DNA of 64,000 nucleotides. It comes from Vibrio splendidus. Lineage in GTDB: Bacteria; Pseudomonadota; Gammaproteobacteria; Enterobacterales; Vibrionaceae. The stretch is taken from assembly GCF_024347615.1 (NCBI RefSeq), contig NZ_AP025509.1, positions 1,674,001 through 1,738,000 on the forward strand. The letters are read 5' to 3'. The number at the start of each line of letters is the position of its first letter. The stretch's first letter is position 1. A program made the translations under genes and the position numbers. Below the pieces are notes generated by a model that saw only the letters and a program-made list of their open reading frames with translations, did not search any database and was not told the origin of the DNA. Below are positions 18,584 through 26,698 of the stretch, piece after piece.

Positions 18584-19015
18584 CTACGAACTTATGTTGT
18601 ATCTCATTTCAATGAGCTGGTGTTCCCCGACGATTTCTACTTCACGAATGAACTCAAAGCCAAACTTTTCATAGTAATTCTTTAGGTATTGATGGGCGTG
18701 GATTTCAATTACTTTAGCACCATGTTCAGAGGCATGTTTTAGAAGTGCCGTGACAATTTCAGATGCGATACCAGATCCTCGATAAGGCTGTAGAACAGCA
18801 ACACGCGCCATAGTTGAGCGTCCTGATTCATCAATGTGCAAGCGTGCAGTCGCGACTAAATTATCTTCATCGGTGATGAGTGCATGATGTGAGACAGGAT
18901 CGAGCCCATCAAGATCCAATATGTGCGGTATGCCTTGTTCAACAACGAAGACTTGATGACGAATGGATTGTACTTTCATTATCAATTCAGGGTTGTTACC
19001 AATCACCACTTCCAT
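18584..19015 (-). CDS. GNAT family N-acetyltransferase (ElaA-like)
   Basis: A 143-residue single-domain protein with IRHQVFVVEQGIP near the N-terminus and the acetyl-CoA loop RVAVLQPYRGSGIASEIV, then YEKFGFE. The layout resembles ElaA and related small acetyltransferases; the substrate is unknown. It is followed in the transcription direction by the 268-base interval before trhO. It lies 73 bases downstream of the CHMI-like gene on the same strand. Confidence 0.82.
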   Translation of the reverse strand: MEVVIGNNPELIMKVQSIRHQVFVVEQGIPHILDLDGLDPVSHHALITDEDNLVATARLHIDESGRSTMARVAVLQPYRGSGIASEIVTALLKHASEHGAKVIEIHAHQYLKNYYEKFGFEFIREVEIVGEHQLIEMRYNISS

Positions 19016-19088
19016 TTATTGCTCCATGCTGTCTAACTAATGCTTTGAAAACACTCTATTTGAGAGGCTGTTCGTTTGTGACTTGCCT

Positions 19089-19424
19089 TTAAACTAAGGC
19101 TTTTGAATAGCTACTTGTCTCTATATCAATGATCTCTACGGTCAGCGAAGCATTGGATAGTGGAAGAGTCAGTAATTGATCCAAAATGGACTTGGAGAGC
19201 ATCGTTTTAATGCTTTCGTTACGCCCAGACAAAATACGCACAGAGACATGCACGAAGTCTTCTTTTACTTCACCAGTTTGGTAATGCTGGTAGGCAAGGC
19301 TGCGTACTTTGATGTCTTCTCCTGTTGGTGAGAACAACTGAGATTCCATCGCGCCGAGAAACACTTTCTGATTGAGTTGCTGACCATCAATAGTGGATGA
19401 GTGTTCGATAATACAATGAGGCAA
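19089..19424 (-). CDS. CHMI-like isomerase (tautomerase fold)
   Basis: A 111-residue protein resembling 5-carboxymethyl-2-hydroxymuconate delta-isomerase. It starts MPHCIIEHS, so the catalytic Pro2 is retained after Met removal, and it has the family spacing VHVSVRILSGRNESIKTMLS. No other homoprotocatechuate-pathway gene is present, so the physiological substrate is uncertain. Probably transcribed with the GNAT gene downstream. Confidence 0.75.
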   Translation of the reverse strand: MPHCIIEHSSTIDGQQLNQKVFLGAMESQLFSPTGEDIKVRSLAYQHYQTGEVKEDFVHVSVRILSGRNESIKTMLSKSILDQLLTLPLSNASLTVEIIDIETSSYSKALV

Positions 19425-19460
19425 ACTGAAGTCCTTTCTGTGTTTTATAGCGACCTAAAA

Positions 19461-19506
19461 TTAAGGCCAATGTGACTCTCTTGTTGAGAATGACATTGGC
19501 CCTTAA
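19461..19506 (-). terminator. Probable terminator after the aminotransferase gene
   Basis: TTAAGGCCAATGT (19461-19473) pairs with ACATTGGCCCTTAA (19493-19506), with one bulged base. On the minus strand it is followed by TTAATTTTAGG, a weak U-tract. Confidence 0.55.
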
Positions 19507-19578
19507 TGCTGATTCGTTGCGGCTTTCTCGGCAATAAGCCGATCAGGCTATCACCAAAGCGGTCAGTATCGTCAGCGA

Positions 19579-20727
19579 TTACGCTTGGTTAAGTACTTCC
19601 GCTAAGCGTTTCACCGCTTCTGTTAATTCTTCTGGGTTGGCGTTGGTGAAGTTTAAGCGCAGTGCAGCTTTAGCTTCATCAGCCTTTGGATAGAATACAG
19701 GGCTTGGTACAACCGCGACGCCATTCGATAGCAAAGTCTTAGCTAATTCGAAGGTATCGCACTCTGGGATCTCAACCCAAATGAACATCCCGCCATCTAC
19801 GGCTTTTAACACACAATCTGCAGGCAGTTGTTTTTCTAGCTCTGAAAACAACACTTCATAACGAGACTTGTACAGTGTGCGAATGTTTTCCATATGTACG
19901 TTGAAGTCTTCATGTTTCAGAAGACCGACAAGCAGCGCTTGCATGGGTACACTTGAGTGCAAGTCAGCGCCTTGTTTCACTTTGATCAGTGGCTCAAGGT
20001 AGCTGCGTTTGCCTGTTACCGCGCCAATACGTAGACCTGGCGATGCAATCTTAGAGAATGAACGAAGAACGATAGAGTTATCAGGGCAGAACGAAGAAAC
20101 CAACGGCAGTTCCGTACCTGTGAAACGTAGCTCACGGTATGGTGCATCTTCAATGAATGCCACGTTGTATTTGATACACAGCTCAGCCACTTTTTGACGA
20201 GTTTCTGTTGCCCAGCACACACCGGTCGGGTTGTGGAAATCAGGCACGGCATAGAACATTTTTGGCGCTTGCTCGGCAAAGCATGTTTCCAGTTCATCTA
20301 AGTTCGGGCCAAATTCAGTTTGAGACACGGTAGCGATGTTTGCTTGAACTAGGCCAAACACCTGCATCGCACCTAAGTAGCTTGGCGCTTCCATCACAAC
20401 CACATCACCCGGGTCAACATACGCACGCGCAATCAAATCCAAACCTTGCTGAGAGCCAGTACAAATCATTGCCGTGTGAGATTCTGGCAATTGGTAGCTT
20501 TGTGTTAGGTGATCAAGCAACGGGCCATAACCGGCGGTCGAGCCGTATTGGAAAACTTCAGGCATGTTCGCTAGGTTTTCTAGCGTAGGCTTCATTAAAT
20601 CGATAGGGAATGTTTTCGCATCGGGTAAACCACCGGCCAACGAAATAACATTAGGATCGCTTGCGGCTGCGAGGATCTCTCGAATGTATGAAGATTGAAT
20701 CTGTTGTAATGACTGTGCGATTTCCAT
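19579..20727 (-). CDS. PLP-dependent aminotransferase, class I/II
   Basis: A 382-residue fold-type I aminotransferase of the 2-aminoadipate/MocR-like group, lacking a DNA-binding domain. Landmarks are SLAGGLPDAKTFP, the cofactor-contact motifs YAVPDFHNPTGVCW and EDAPYREL, and the Schiff-base lysine in SFSKIASPGLRIG. Amino donor and acceptor are unknown. ATG 20727 is chosen because family homology begins at MEIAQSLQQI; the longer frame to 20826 would run into the divergent promoter. The adjacent AraC gene may regulate it. Confidence 0.88.
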   Translation of the reverse strand: MEIAQSLQQIQSSYIREILAAASDPNVISLAGGLPDAKTFPIDLMKPTLENLANMPEVFQYGSTAGYGPLLDHLTQSYQLPESHTAMICTGSQQGLDLIARAYVDPGDVVVMEAPSYLGAMQVFGLVQANIATVSQTEFGPNLDELETCFAEQAPKMFYAVPDFHNPTGVCWATETRQKVAELCIKYNVAFIEDAPYRELRFTGTELPLVSSFCPDNSIVLRSFSKIASPGLRIGAVTGKRSYLEPLIKVKQGADLHSSVPMQALLVGLLKHEDFNVHMENIRTLYKSRYEVLFSELEKQLPADCVLKAVDGGMFIWVEIPECDTFELAKTLLSNGVAVVPSPVFYPKADEAKAALRLNFTNANPEELTEAVKRLAEVLNQA

Positions 20728-20842
20728 GTGTTGTGTCTCGTCGTTTATCGTTTTTATTCTATCGCTTGATATTACACGGCAATTGTAAAAACTGGCGTGT
20801 CCGTTTATGCTCTTAAACATGTCCATTTATGCTATTTGAACG

Positions 20843-21712
20843 ATGTCACGACAACACATATCCCGAATCAATGATGTTTTGTTCCATATTCACCAAGACA
20901 TCAGTCAGCCTTTGTCGGCAAAAGCGCTCTCTGAGATTGCTGCGTATTCAGAGCAACACTTTCATCGCACGTTCAAAAGTGTGGTTGGGGAGTCGTTGCA
21001 TCAATACATTCGACGCACTCGAATGGAGTATGCGGCTAATCAATTGATGTTCGATACCAGCTCGTCTGTGGTTGAGATCGCCCATAAATGTGGCTTTAGC
21101 TCTGTGTCTTCGTTTAGCCGAGCATTTAAAGCGACCTTTAATATGTCGCCCGGAGAATGGCGTAAGCATGATTTACAGATTGCAGAAAAACCTTACCTGA
21201 AAGATCCCGAAGTGGCGGCAGGCTATTTGAATGTGTCGCAGCGGGAGTTACCGGAACCTAAAATTGCTGAAGTATCAGACCGAATGGCAGCTTATGTTCG
21301 ACATACTGGCTATAACCGATCCATTCGTAATGCGTGGTTGATATTGAAAGCATGGGCGAACTCTGAACAGCGTGATTTTTCGAGTCAGTTCGGCTTGCAT
21401 CACTCTAACCCTGCTTGGGTTGAAATGGATCAGTGTCGTTATGTAGCGTGCATCGCGATTGATGAGCCGATTAAGTATCGCAGTGTCGTGAACCAAATGG
21501 TGATTCCAGGCGGTTTGCATGCCGTATTTCGACTTAATGGTCGTTATGGTGAGCTGCTACCACAGATCAGTATGGTATTGGAAAAATGGTTGCCGGCTTC
21601 TGGTTTCAAACAGCGTTCGACTCCTGCGTATGTGCATTATCATCGGAACCATTTTCTCAATAGTGATGAAGTGTTTGAGCTTGATTTCTACCTCCCTGTG
21701 AGTTTTTACTGA
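20843..21712 (+). CDS. AraC family regulator with GyrI-like domain
   Basis: A 289-residue protein. The N-terminal AraC double helix-turn-helix (about 8-108) includes ALSEIAAYSEQHFHRTFK and VVEIAHKCGFSSVSSFSRAFKATFNMSPGEWRK. The C-terminal 150 residues resemble the GyrI-like small-molecule-binding domain (ending FELDFYLPVSFY). The order matches the Rob/SoxS-like subgroup, often linked to efflux. It is divergent from the aminotransferase gene and upstream of a MATE exporter, either of which could be a target. Confidence 0.87.
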   Translation: MSRQHISRINDVLFHIHQDISQPLSAKALSEIAAYSEQHFHRTFKSVVGESLHQYIRRTRMEYAANQLMFDTSSSVVEIAHKCGFSSVSSFSRAFKATFNMSPGEWRKHDLQIAEKPYLKDPEVAAGYLNVSQRELPEPKIAEVSDRMAAYVRHTGYNRSIRNAWLILKAWANSEQRDFSSQFGLHHSNPAWVEMDQCRYVACIAIDEPIKYRSVVNQMVIPGGLHAVFRLNGRYGELLPQISMVLEKWLPASGFKQRSTPAYVHYHRNHFLNSDEVFELDFYLPVSFY

Positions 21713-21957
21713 GCCTTTATCAGGCTAACTAATGAATTGGCTCGGTAATTGGTTTTGTTGTTTTTTATCGAGCGTGGCTTTACTCATTTGTTGTGGCTAA
21801 TTTGCTCACTCAATGGCTGAAAGGCATCTTATGTTGGTGATGTAATGAAGAGAAAGCTTGTTGATAATTTACCTTAGTAATTAATGACAACGTACGGATT
21901 AAGCGATAGCATTCCGTTCTAATTGCAAATAATTCTTAATATCACTCGATAGAATAT

Positions 21958-23292
21958 ATGACCATTACCCATAAAGATTATCTGAAAATCGCCTTCCCCT
22001 TCATCATCTCTACGGTGACACAGCCTCTGCTTGGTGCTGTCGATACCGCTGTAATTGGGCAACTTGGCATTGCTGAATTGATTGGTGGCGTGGCGATCGG
22101 CACCATCATTATGAACACCATGTATTGGCTGTTTGGTTTTTTCCGTGTTAGTACCACGGGACAAAGTGCGATGGCACTGGGCAAAGGGAATCGTTCTGAT
22201 TTAGCGGGCAGCTTGATGCGTCCGTTCGTATTGTCTGGTTTGGTGGGTTTGATCTTTATCTTAATACAACCACTCATCTGGCAAGGCGCGATGTGGGTGA
22301 TAGAACCTGAAGCGAAAGTGGCTGAGCACGCGCATATCTACTTCAGTATTTTGATTTATGGTGCACCTTTTGTACTGCTCAACTACACCATTATTGGTTG
22401 GTTAATGGGGCAGGCGAAAGCCAAAGAAGTTCTTTACACACAAGTGTTTGGTAACGTGTTGAACATTGTATTGGATGCGGTGTTTGTACTTTATTTCGAC
22501 TTGGGTGTTGCGGGTGTGGCCTACGCAAGTTTGATTGCACAAGTCACCACCTTCGCTATTGGTATGACACTGGTGATTAAGACCAGCAATATCTCGATCT
22601 CTGAGTTCCTACAAGGTTCGAAGATGACCAAGAAAGACCTATCGACAATCATCTCTTCAAATACTGATCTCTTACTTCGTACCATCTGTATTTTAGTTTT
22701 CTTCAACATGATGGCGCGTACTGGTTCTAAACTGGGTGCCGATGTTCTGGCTGCTAACGCGATCTTGATGCAGGTGACCTTCATTGTCAGTTACATGTTT
22801 GACGGCATTGCCAATGCATCGAGTGTGTTCGCGGGTAAAGCGGTAGGTCAGAAAAACCCTTCAATGTTGAATCGTGTATTAAGACTTAACTTCCAATGGA
22901 CGGCGAGCTTTATTGCCGCACTGACCTTCCTCACCTTGGTATTCAAAGACAGCATTGTCTTCTTGTTTACCGATATCCCAACGCTTGTCGCTCTATATCA
23001 AGAGATGGCTCCGTGGTTGATTGTGTTCCCGCTGGTGTCTGGCTTTGGCTTAACGGTTTACGGCATCTTTACCGGAACGGGTACCACGCGTCCGGTTAGG
23101 GACTCTAGCATCGCTACTTTGTTGGTATTTTTAGCGGTACAGGCATTATCAATCGATATGTGGGGCAATCATGGTTTGTGGTTGGCGTTTACCTTGTTTT
23201 ATCTTGGACGTATTGCATTCTTGTATCCGTTCATCGCACAAGTTAAGCAGAAGTGTCTTCCAACAGAAGGTGCATCCGCGGCGTGTCATTAG
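21958..23292 (+). CDS. MATE family efflux transporter, DinF-like
   Basis: A 444-residue inner-membrane protein with 12 predicted helices. The DinF-branch MATE pattern is clear from the start (IAFPFIISTVTQPLLGAVDTAVIG, STTGQSAMALGKG) and in the second half (NAILMQVTFIVSYMFDGIANAS). It should export drugs or metabolites using an ion gradient; the substrate is unknown. The start has only a weak ribosome-binding site. A terminator follows, separating it from the ABC operon. Confidence 0.88.
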   Translation: MTITHKDYLKIAFPFIISTVTQPLLGAVDTAVIGQLGIAELIGGVAIGTIIMNTMYWLFGFFRVSTTGQSAMALGKGNRSDLAGSLMRPFVLSGLVGLIFILIQPLIWQGAMWVIEPEAKVAEHAHIYFSILIYGAPFVLLNYTIIGWLMGQAKAKEVLYTQVFGNVLNIVLDAVFVLYFDLGVAGVAYASLIAQVTTFAIGMTLVIKTSNISISEFLQGSKMTKKDLSTIISSNTDLLLRTICILVFFNMMARTGSKLGADVLAANAILMQVTFIVSYMFDGIANASSVFAGKAVGQKNPSMLNRVLRLNFQWTASFIAALTFLTLVFKDSIVFLFTDIPTLVALYQEMAPWLIVFPLVSGFGLTVYGIFTGTGTTRPVRDSSIATLLVFLAVQALSIDMWGNHGLWLAFTLFYLGRIAFLYPFIAQVKQKCLPTEGASAACH

Positions 23293-23326
23293 GTTAGAAG
23301 CACAGTCGTTCTTGCCAGTAGCTTTG

Positions 23327-23364
23327 AAAGCGCCTGACAGCAGTATGCTAAGGGCGCTTTTTCT
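23327..23364 (+). terminator. Terminator after the MATE gene
   Basis: AAAGCGCC (23327-23334) pairs with GGCGCTTT (23353-23360), followed by TTCT. Confidence 0.75.
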
Positions 23365-23463
23365 ATCTAATGACCTAGTAAAAATGGTCAATCAAACAGC
23401 AAATAAAATGCGATACGGTTCAATGTTCGCTTTTCATCATGTAGGCTTAATGATAGAGTTGTT

Positions 23464-23475
23464 ATGTTATAACAT
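23464..23475. promoter_or_regulatory. Palindromic candidate metal-regulator operator
   Basis: ATGTTATAACAT is a perfect 12-bp palindrome ending seven bases before the start codon of the ABC operon. Its half-sites resemble Zur boxes (ATGTTATA), although the usual gamma-proteobacterial box has a longer centre. Binding by Zur is inference only. Confidence 0.35.
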
Positions 23476-23481
23476 CCATTT

Positions 23482-24252
23482 ATGAGTATCTGCGTGAACA
23501 CCCCACTTCTGTCTGTTGACCAATTCACGATCAAAACCTCTTCGAGAACACTTTTTCAAGATATTCATTTCGATGTATATCGAGGAGAGCTGTTGGCGAT
23601 CATGGGTCCATCAGGCATTGGTAAGTCGATGCTTTCACGCGCGATTGCGGGTTTTCTGCCAGATACGGTTGAGGTTGAAGGCCATATTTCTCTTTCTGGC
23701 GATGCAGTATGTGGCTTGCCTATGTTGCAAAGAACCGCAGCACAGCGCCCCGCAGTTATCTTTCAAGATGCGCTTCAAGCATTAAATCCTCTGGTTTCCA
23801 TTGAAGGTCAACTCAGTTTGGCATTGACGGGGACGCGCACTAAGCTTAAATCACAAGATAAGATCAAACTCACTGAATTGTTAGTGCGGCTTGGATTTCC
23901 TAACCCTGAAACCATATTGCCGTTATATCCGAGCCAAATTTCGGGAGGGCAACGTCAACGGATTTGTATTGCGATTGGCTTGCTGAGTAACGCCGATCTC
24001 ATCATCGCCGATGAACCAACCAGCGCGTTAGATCCGGTGACAGAGCAAGAGATACTTAAGCTGATTCGAGACAATGTTAAACAGCGACAAATCGGTGGCT
24101 TGTTGATTACGCATGACCTGCACAGCGCATTAGCGTGTGACAAGTTGTTGGTCATCGATGATGGTGGAGTGGTGGCTTACGGCGCACCAAAACATGCGCT
24201 TGAATCAAGCTCTCACGCTTTCTGTTGTTCATTGAGAGACTTAATCGAATGA
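23482..24252 (+). CDS. ABC importer ATP-binding subunit 1 (NikD/DppD-like)
   Basis: A 256-residue nucleotide-binding protein of the peptide/nickel importer family. Walker A is GPSGIGKSM, the signature ISGGQRQRI, Walker B LIIADEPTSALD, and the switch His follows in LLITHDL. First gene of a four-gene operon (ATPase, ATPase, binding protein, fused permease). No clear ribosome-binding site precedes ATG 23482; a GTG lies 12 bases downstream (23494). The stop overlaps the next start as ATGA, so translation is coupled. Cargo unknown. Confidence 0.88.
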   Translation: MSICVNTPLLSVDQFTIKTSSRTLFQDIHFDVYRGELLAIMGPSGIGKSMLSRAIAGFLPDTVEVEGHISLSGDAVCGLPMLQRTAAQRPAVIFQDALQALNPLVSIEGQLSLALTGTRTKLKSQDKIKLTELLVRLGFPNPETILPLYPSQISGGQRQRICIAIGLLSNADLIIADEPTSALDPVTEQEILKLIRDNVKQRQIGGLLITHDLHSALACDKLLVIDDGGVVAYGAPKHALESSSHAFCCSLRDLIE

Positions 24253-25100
24253 GCCCGACCTTACCACTAAATTCAGAAGTCTCGCCGTTAATGCCAGTGA
24301 TAGATTCAGAAACACAAACACCGATCGAGATTAAGTTCGAGAATGTCGGAGTTCATTATTACTCAGTGCCAAGTTGGCAGGGTGGTAAGGCGTTCAAAGC
24401 GCTACAGAACATCGACCTCAATGTTGAAGACAAAAGCTTAGCCATTGTTGGCCGTTCTGGTGCCGGAAAATCGACACTGATTGAGCTGTTATTTGGCCTA
24501 AAATCACCGACTGTTGGCCGAATCAGCCTATTTGGCCATTCGCTGCCGATTCGCAATAGCAAAACGCAGGCAAGGGTGTGTCGCTTGATCCAGTTGGTAC
24601 CACAAGAGCCTCATACCAGTCTCAACCCTTACTATACCGTTCGACAGATCTTAGCCGAACCGCTAAGCAACTTAGACGTTTCTGGTAATCATGAAAGCAT
24701 TATTGAAGAGACGCTATTGGACGTGGGCTTACCTGCCAGTTTGCTCTCATTGAAACCTAGTCAGCTTTCTACTGGCCAAGCTCAACGTGTGGCTATCGCT
24801 CGGGCTCTTGTCGTTAGACCCGCAGTGTTGGTGGCCGATGAGCCGACTGCCAGCCTTGACCCTGTGAACCGTCAAAGGTTGCTGGATTTACTTAACTCAC
24901 TGAAGAATAAGCGCGACATGCGAATCGTTTTGGTGACGCATGATCTCGGTGCGGCAAAGGCGCTTTGTGAAGAAATTCTGGTTCTTGACCATGGCGAGAT
25001 GGTGGAGCATGGACCGACACCTCAAGTGATGAGCACACCTGCTCATCCTGCGACTCAGTTGCTGATCGAATCTCAGCCACTTTCGAAATCTACTTGTTAA
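24249..25100 (+). CDS. ABC importer ATP-binding subunit 2 (NikE/DppF-like)
   Basis: A 283-residue ATPase partner. Walker A is GRSGAGKST, the signature LSTGQAQRV (LSTGQ rather than LSGGQ), and Walker B VLVADEPTASLD. The start at 24249 overlaps the preceding stop by four bases. The first 30 residues are an unstructured extension before the ATPase fold. The C-terminus fits the oligopeptide/nickel ATPase family. Confidence 0.88.
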   Translation: MSPTLPLNSEVSPLMPVIDSETQTPIEIKFENVGVHYYSVPSWQGGKAFKALQNIDLNVEDKSLAIVGRSGAGKSTLIELLFGLKSPTVGRISLFGHSLPIRNSKTQARVCRLIQLVPQEPHTSLNPYYTVRQILAEPLSNLDVSGNHESIIEETLLDVGLPASLLSLKPSQLSTGQAQRVAIARALVVRPAVLVADEPTASLDPVNRQRLLDLLNSLKNKRDMRIVLVTHDLGAAKALCEEILVLDHGEMVEHGPTPQVMSTPAHPATQLLIESQPLSKSTC

Positions 25101-25118
25101 CACAACCTTATTTATTAC

Positions 25119-25154
25119 GAAATACTGCTTATTAACGAAATACTGCTTATTAAC
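25119..25154. repeat. Perfect 18-bp tandem duplication
   Basis: GAAATACTGCTTATTAAC occurs twice in tandem in the 82-base spacer between the second ATPase gene and the binding-protein gene, ending 28 bases before the latter's start. Confidence 0.9.
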
Positions 25155-25182
25155 ACAACACAGCTTACAGAGAAAAATAACT

Positions 25183-26694
25183 ATGCGTTTTAATTCAATC
25201 AAACTGGCTTGCGCGCTTGCGTTGGCTCTGCCTTTGACGGGCTGTTTTGACTCTCAACCAGAGTCGAGCGATGCGGCGGTCAAATCTGAAATTCGTGTTG
25301 CGATGATGCAGCCACCAAGAACGGGCCTATCGCCACTTTCTGATGACGCGTTCAAACTATCACGTTGGAGCACGGCTGAAACGTTAGTGAACTTGAGCCC
25401 AATCTCAGAAGCAGAACCAATGCTAGCGACTGATTGGAAACATCTTGATCCACTGACCTGGCAGTTCACGATTCGCCAAGGCGTTAAATTCCACGATGGC
25501 TCTACATTAACCGCAGAATCCGTAGTGAACTCTTTGCAGAAAGCGCTTGAGGCGGCACCGAAGCCACGCATTCTAGATGGTGTCGATCTCGAAGTGAAAG
25601 CGATGGACAACTACCGCGTAGAGATCAAGACCAGCTTTGATGACCCTCTTTTACCAAGCCGTTTATCAAGCCCTCAATTAGCGATTCTTGCAGCAAGTGC
25701 TTACCAAGAAGATGGCCGTGTTAGCCCAATGGGTGCAGGTACAGGACCGTTTGAGTTGACTGAAATTAACGGTACAACAAGTGCGAAACTGAAACGTTTT
25801 GATGGCTATTGGGGTGAAAAAGCGCAAGTTGAATCTGTGATTGCAGAATACGTCCCTAACGGTTTTGCTCGTGCTGCAGCTCTAAGAACAGGCACGGCAG
25901 ACATCGTTGAAGCAGTACCCGTTTCACAAATCGCGACCATTGATCCGAACCTACTTTATGAAGTGGCGATGCCTCGTACCAATACGCTTTACTTAAATAA
26001 CAAGTCAGGCGTATTCAGCGATATTAACTTGCGTAAGGTTGCGGCGGCTGCGGTAGACCGAGAGCAAATCGTGAATACCGTTTATGAGAACCACGCGGAT
26101 ATCGCACAAGGTCTATTAGGTCCTGCTCTTGCTTGGGCTGAACCAATTCGACCTGAAGGTCAGGCAATCGACAAGACTCTCAAAGCGAACGGCGAAAGCA
26201 TTGTTATCGGTACCTTTACCGATCGTGCAGAGCTTCCAGAAGTAGCAGCACTGCTTAAACAACAACTTGAAGCGGCTGGTTTCAAGGTTGAGCTGGATAT
26301 CCGTGAATACGCTCAGATTGAAAACGATGCACTGTCAGGCAAGTTTGATGCGTTCATCCTTTCTCGTGCAACCGTTCTAGATTCGGGTGATCCAGTGGCT
26401 TACATGATGAGTGACTTTGGCTGTAAGGGTTCATTCAATCTTGGTCAATTCTGCTCTCAAGAAGTAGACCAAGCGCTGACTCACGCTGATTTGCAACCAC
26501 TAGGTGCACTGCGTCAGCAAGCGATCATCGAAGCTGAGCAAAAAATCCTTAACGACTTCGCTGCTATTCCACTGCTTCACGAACGCGTGATTCAAGGTGA
26601 AAGCGAGCGCGTGAGCAATGTGGTTCGTGACCCAAGTGAGCGTCGCTTGGTTGACCAAACTACACAGATCAAACAAGCGAAACAGGCTAACTAA
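25183..26694 (+). CDS. ABC importer solute-binding lipoprotein (family 5)
   Basis: A 503-residue periplasmic binding protein of the SBP_bac_5 (DppA/NikA) family. A lipoprotein signal ends in the lipobox LTGC, with Cys21 as the acylation site. The family landmark WQFTIRQGVKFHDGSTLTAESV is present. The N-terminus after the Cys does not show a classical peptide-binding signature, so peptide, metal chelate (NikA-like) and opine-metallophore are all possible. Third gene of the operon, four bases before the permease gene. Confidence 0.88.
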   Translation: MRFNSIKLACALALALPLTGCFDSQPESSDAAVKSEIRVAMMQPPRTGLSPLSDDAFKLSRWSTAETLVNLSPISEAEPMLATDWKHLDPLTWQFTIRQGVKFHDGSTLTAESVVNSLQKALEAAPKPRILDGVDLEVKAMDNYRVEIKTSFDDPLLPSRLSSPQLAILAASAYQEDGRVSPMGAGTGPFELTEINGTTSAKLKRFDGYWGEKAQVESVIAEYVPNGFARAAALRTGTADIVEAVPVSQIATIDPNLLYEVAMPRTNTLYLNNKSGVFSDINLRKVAAAAVDREQIVNTVYENHADIAQGLLGPALAWAEPIRPEGQAIDKTLKANGESIVIGTFTDRAELPEVAALLKQQLEAAGFKVELDIREYAQIENDALSGKFDAFILSRATVLDSGDPVAYMMSDFGCKGSFNLGQFCSQEVDQALTHADLQPLGALRQQAIIEAEQKILNDFAAIPLLHERVIQGESERVSNVVRDPSERRLVDQTTQIKQAKQAN

Positions 26695-26698
26695 ATAG

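Noticed and set aside
23171..23485. 104-codon frame running from the MATE gene into the ABC leader
   Set aside because: Starts inside the MATE gene in another frame and spans the terminator at 23327-23364.
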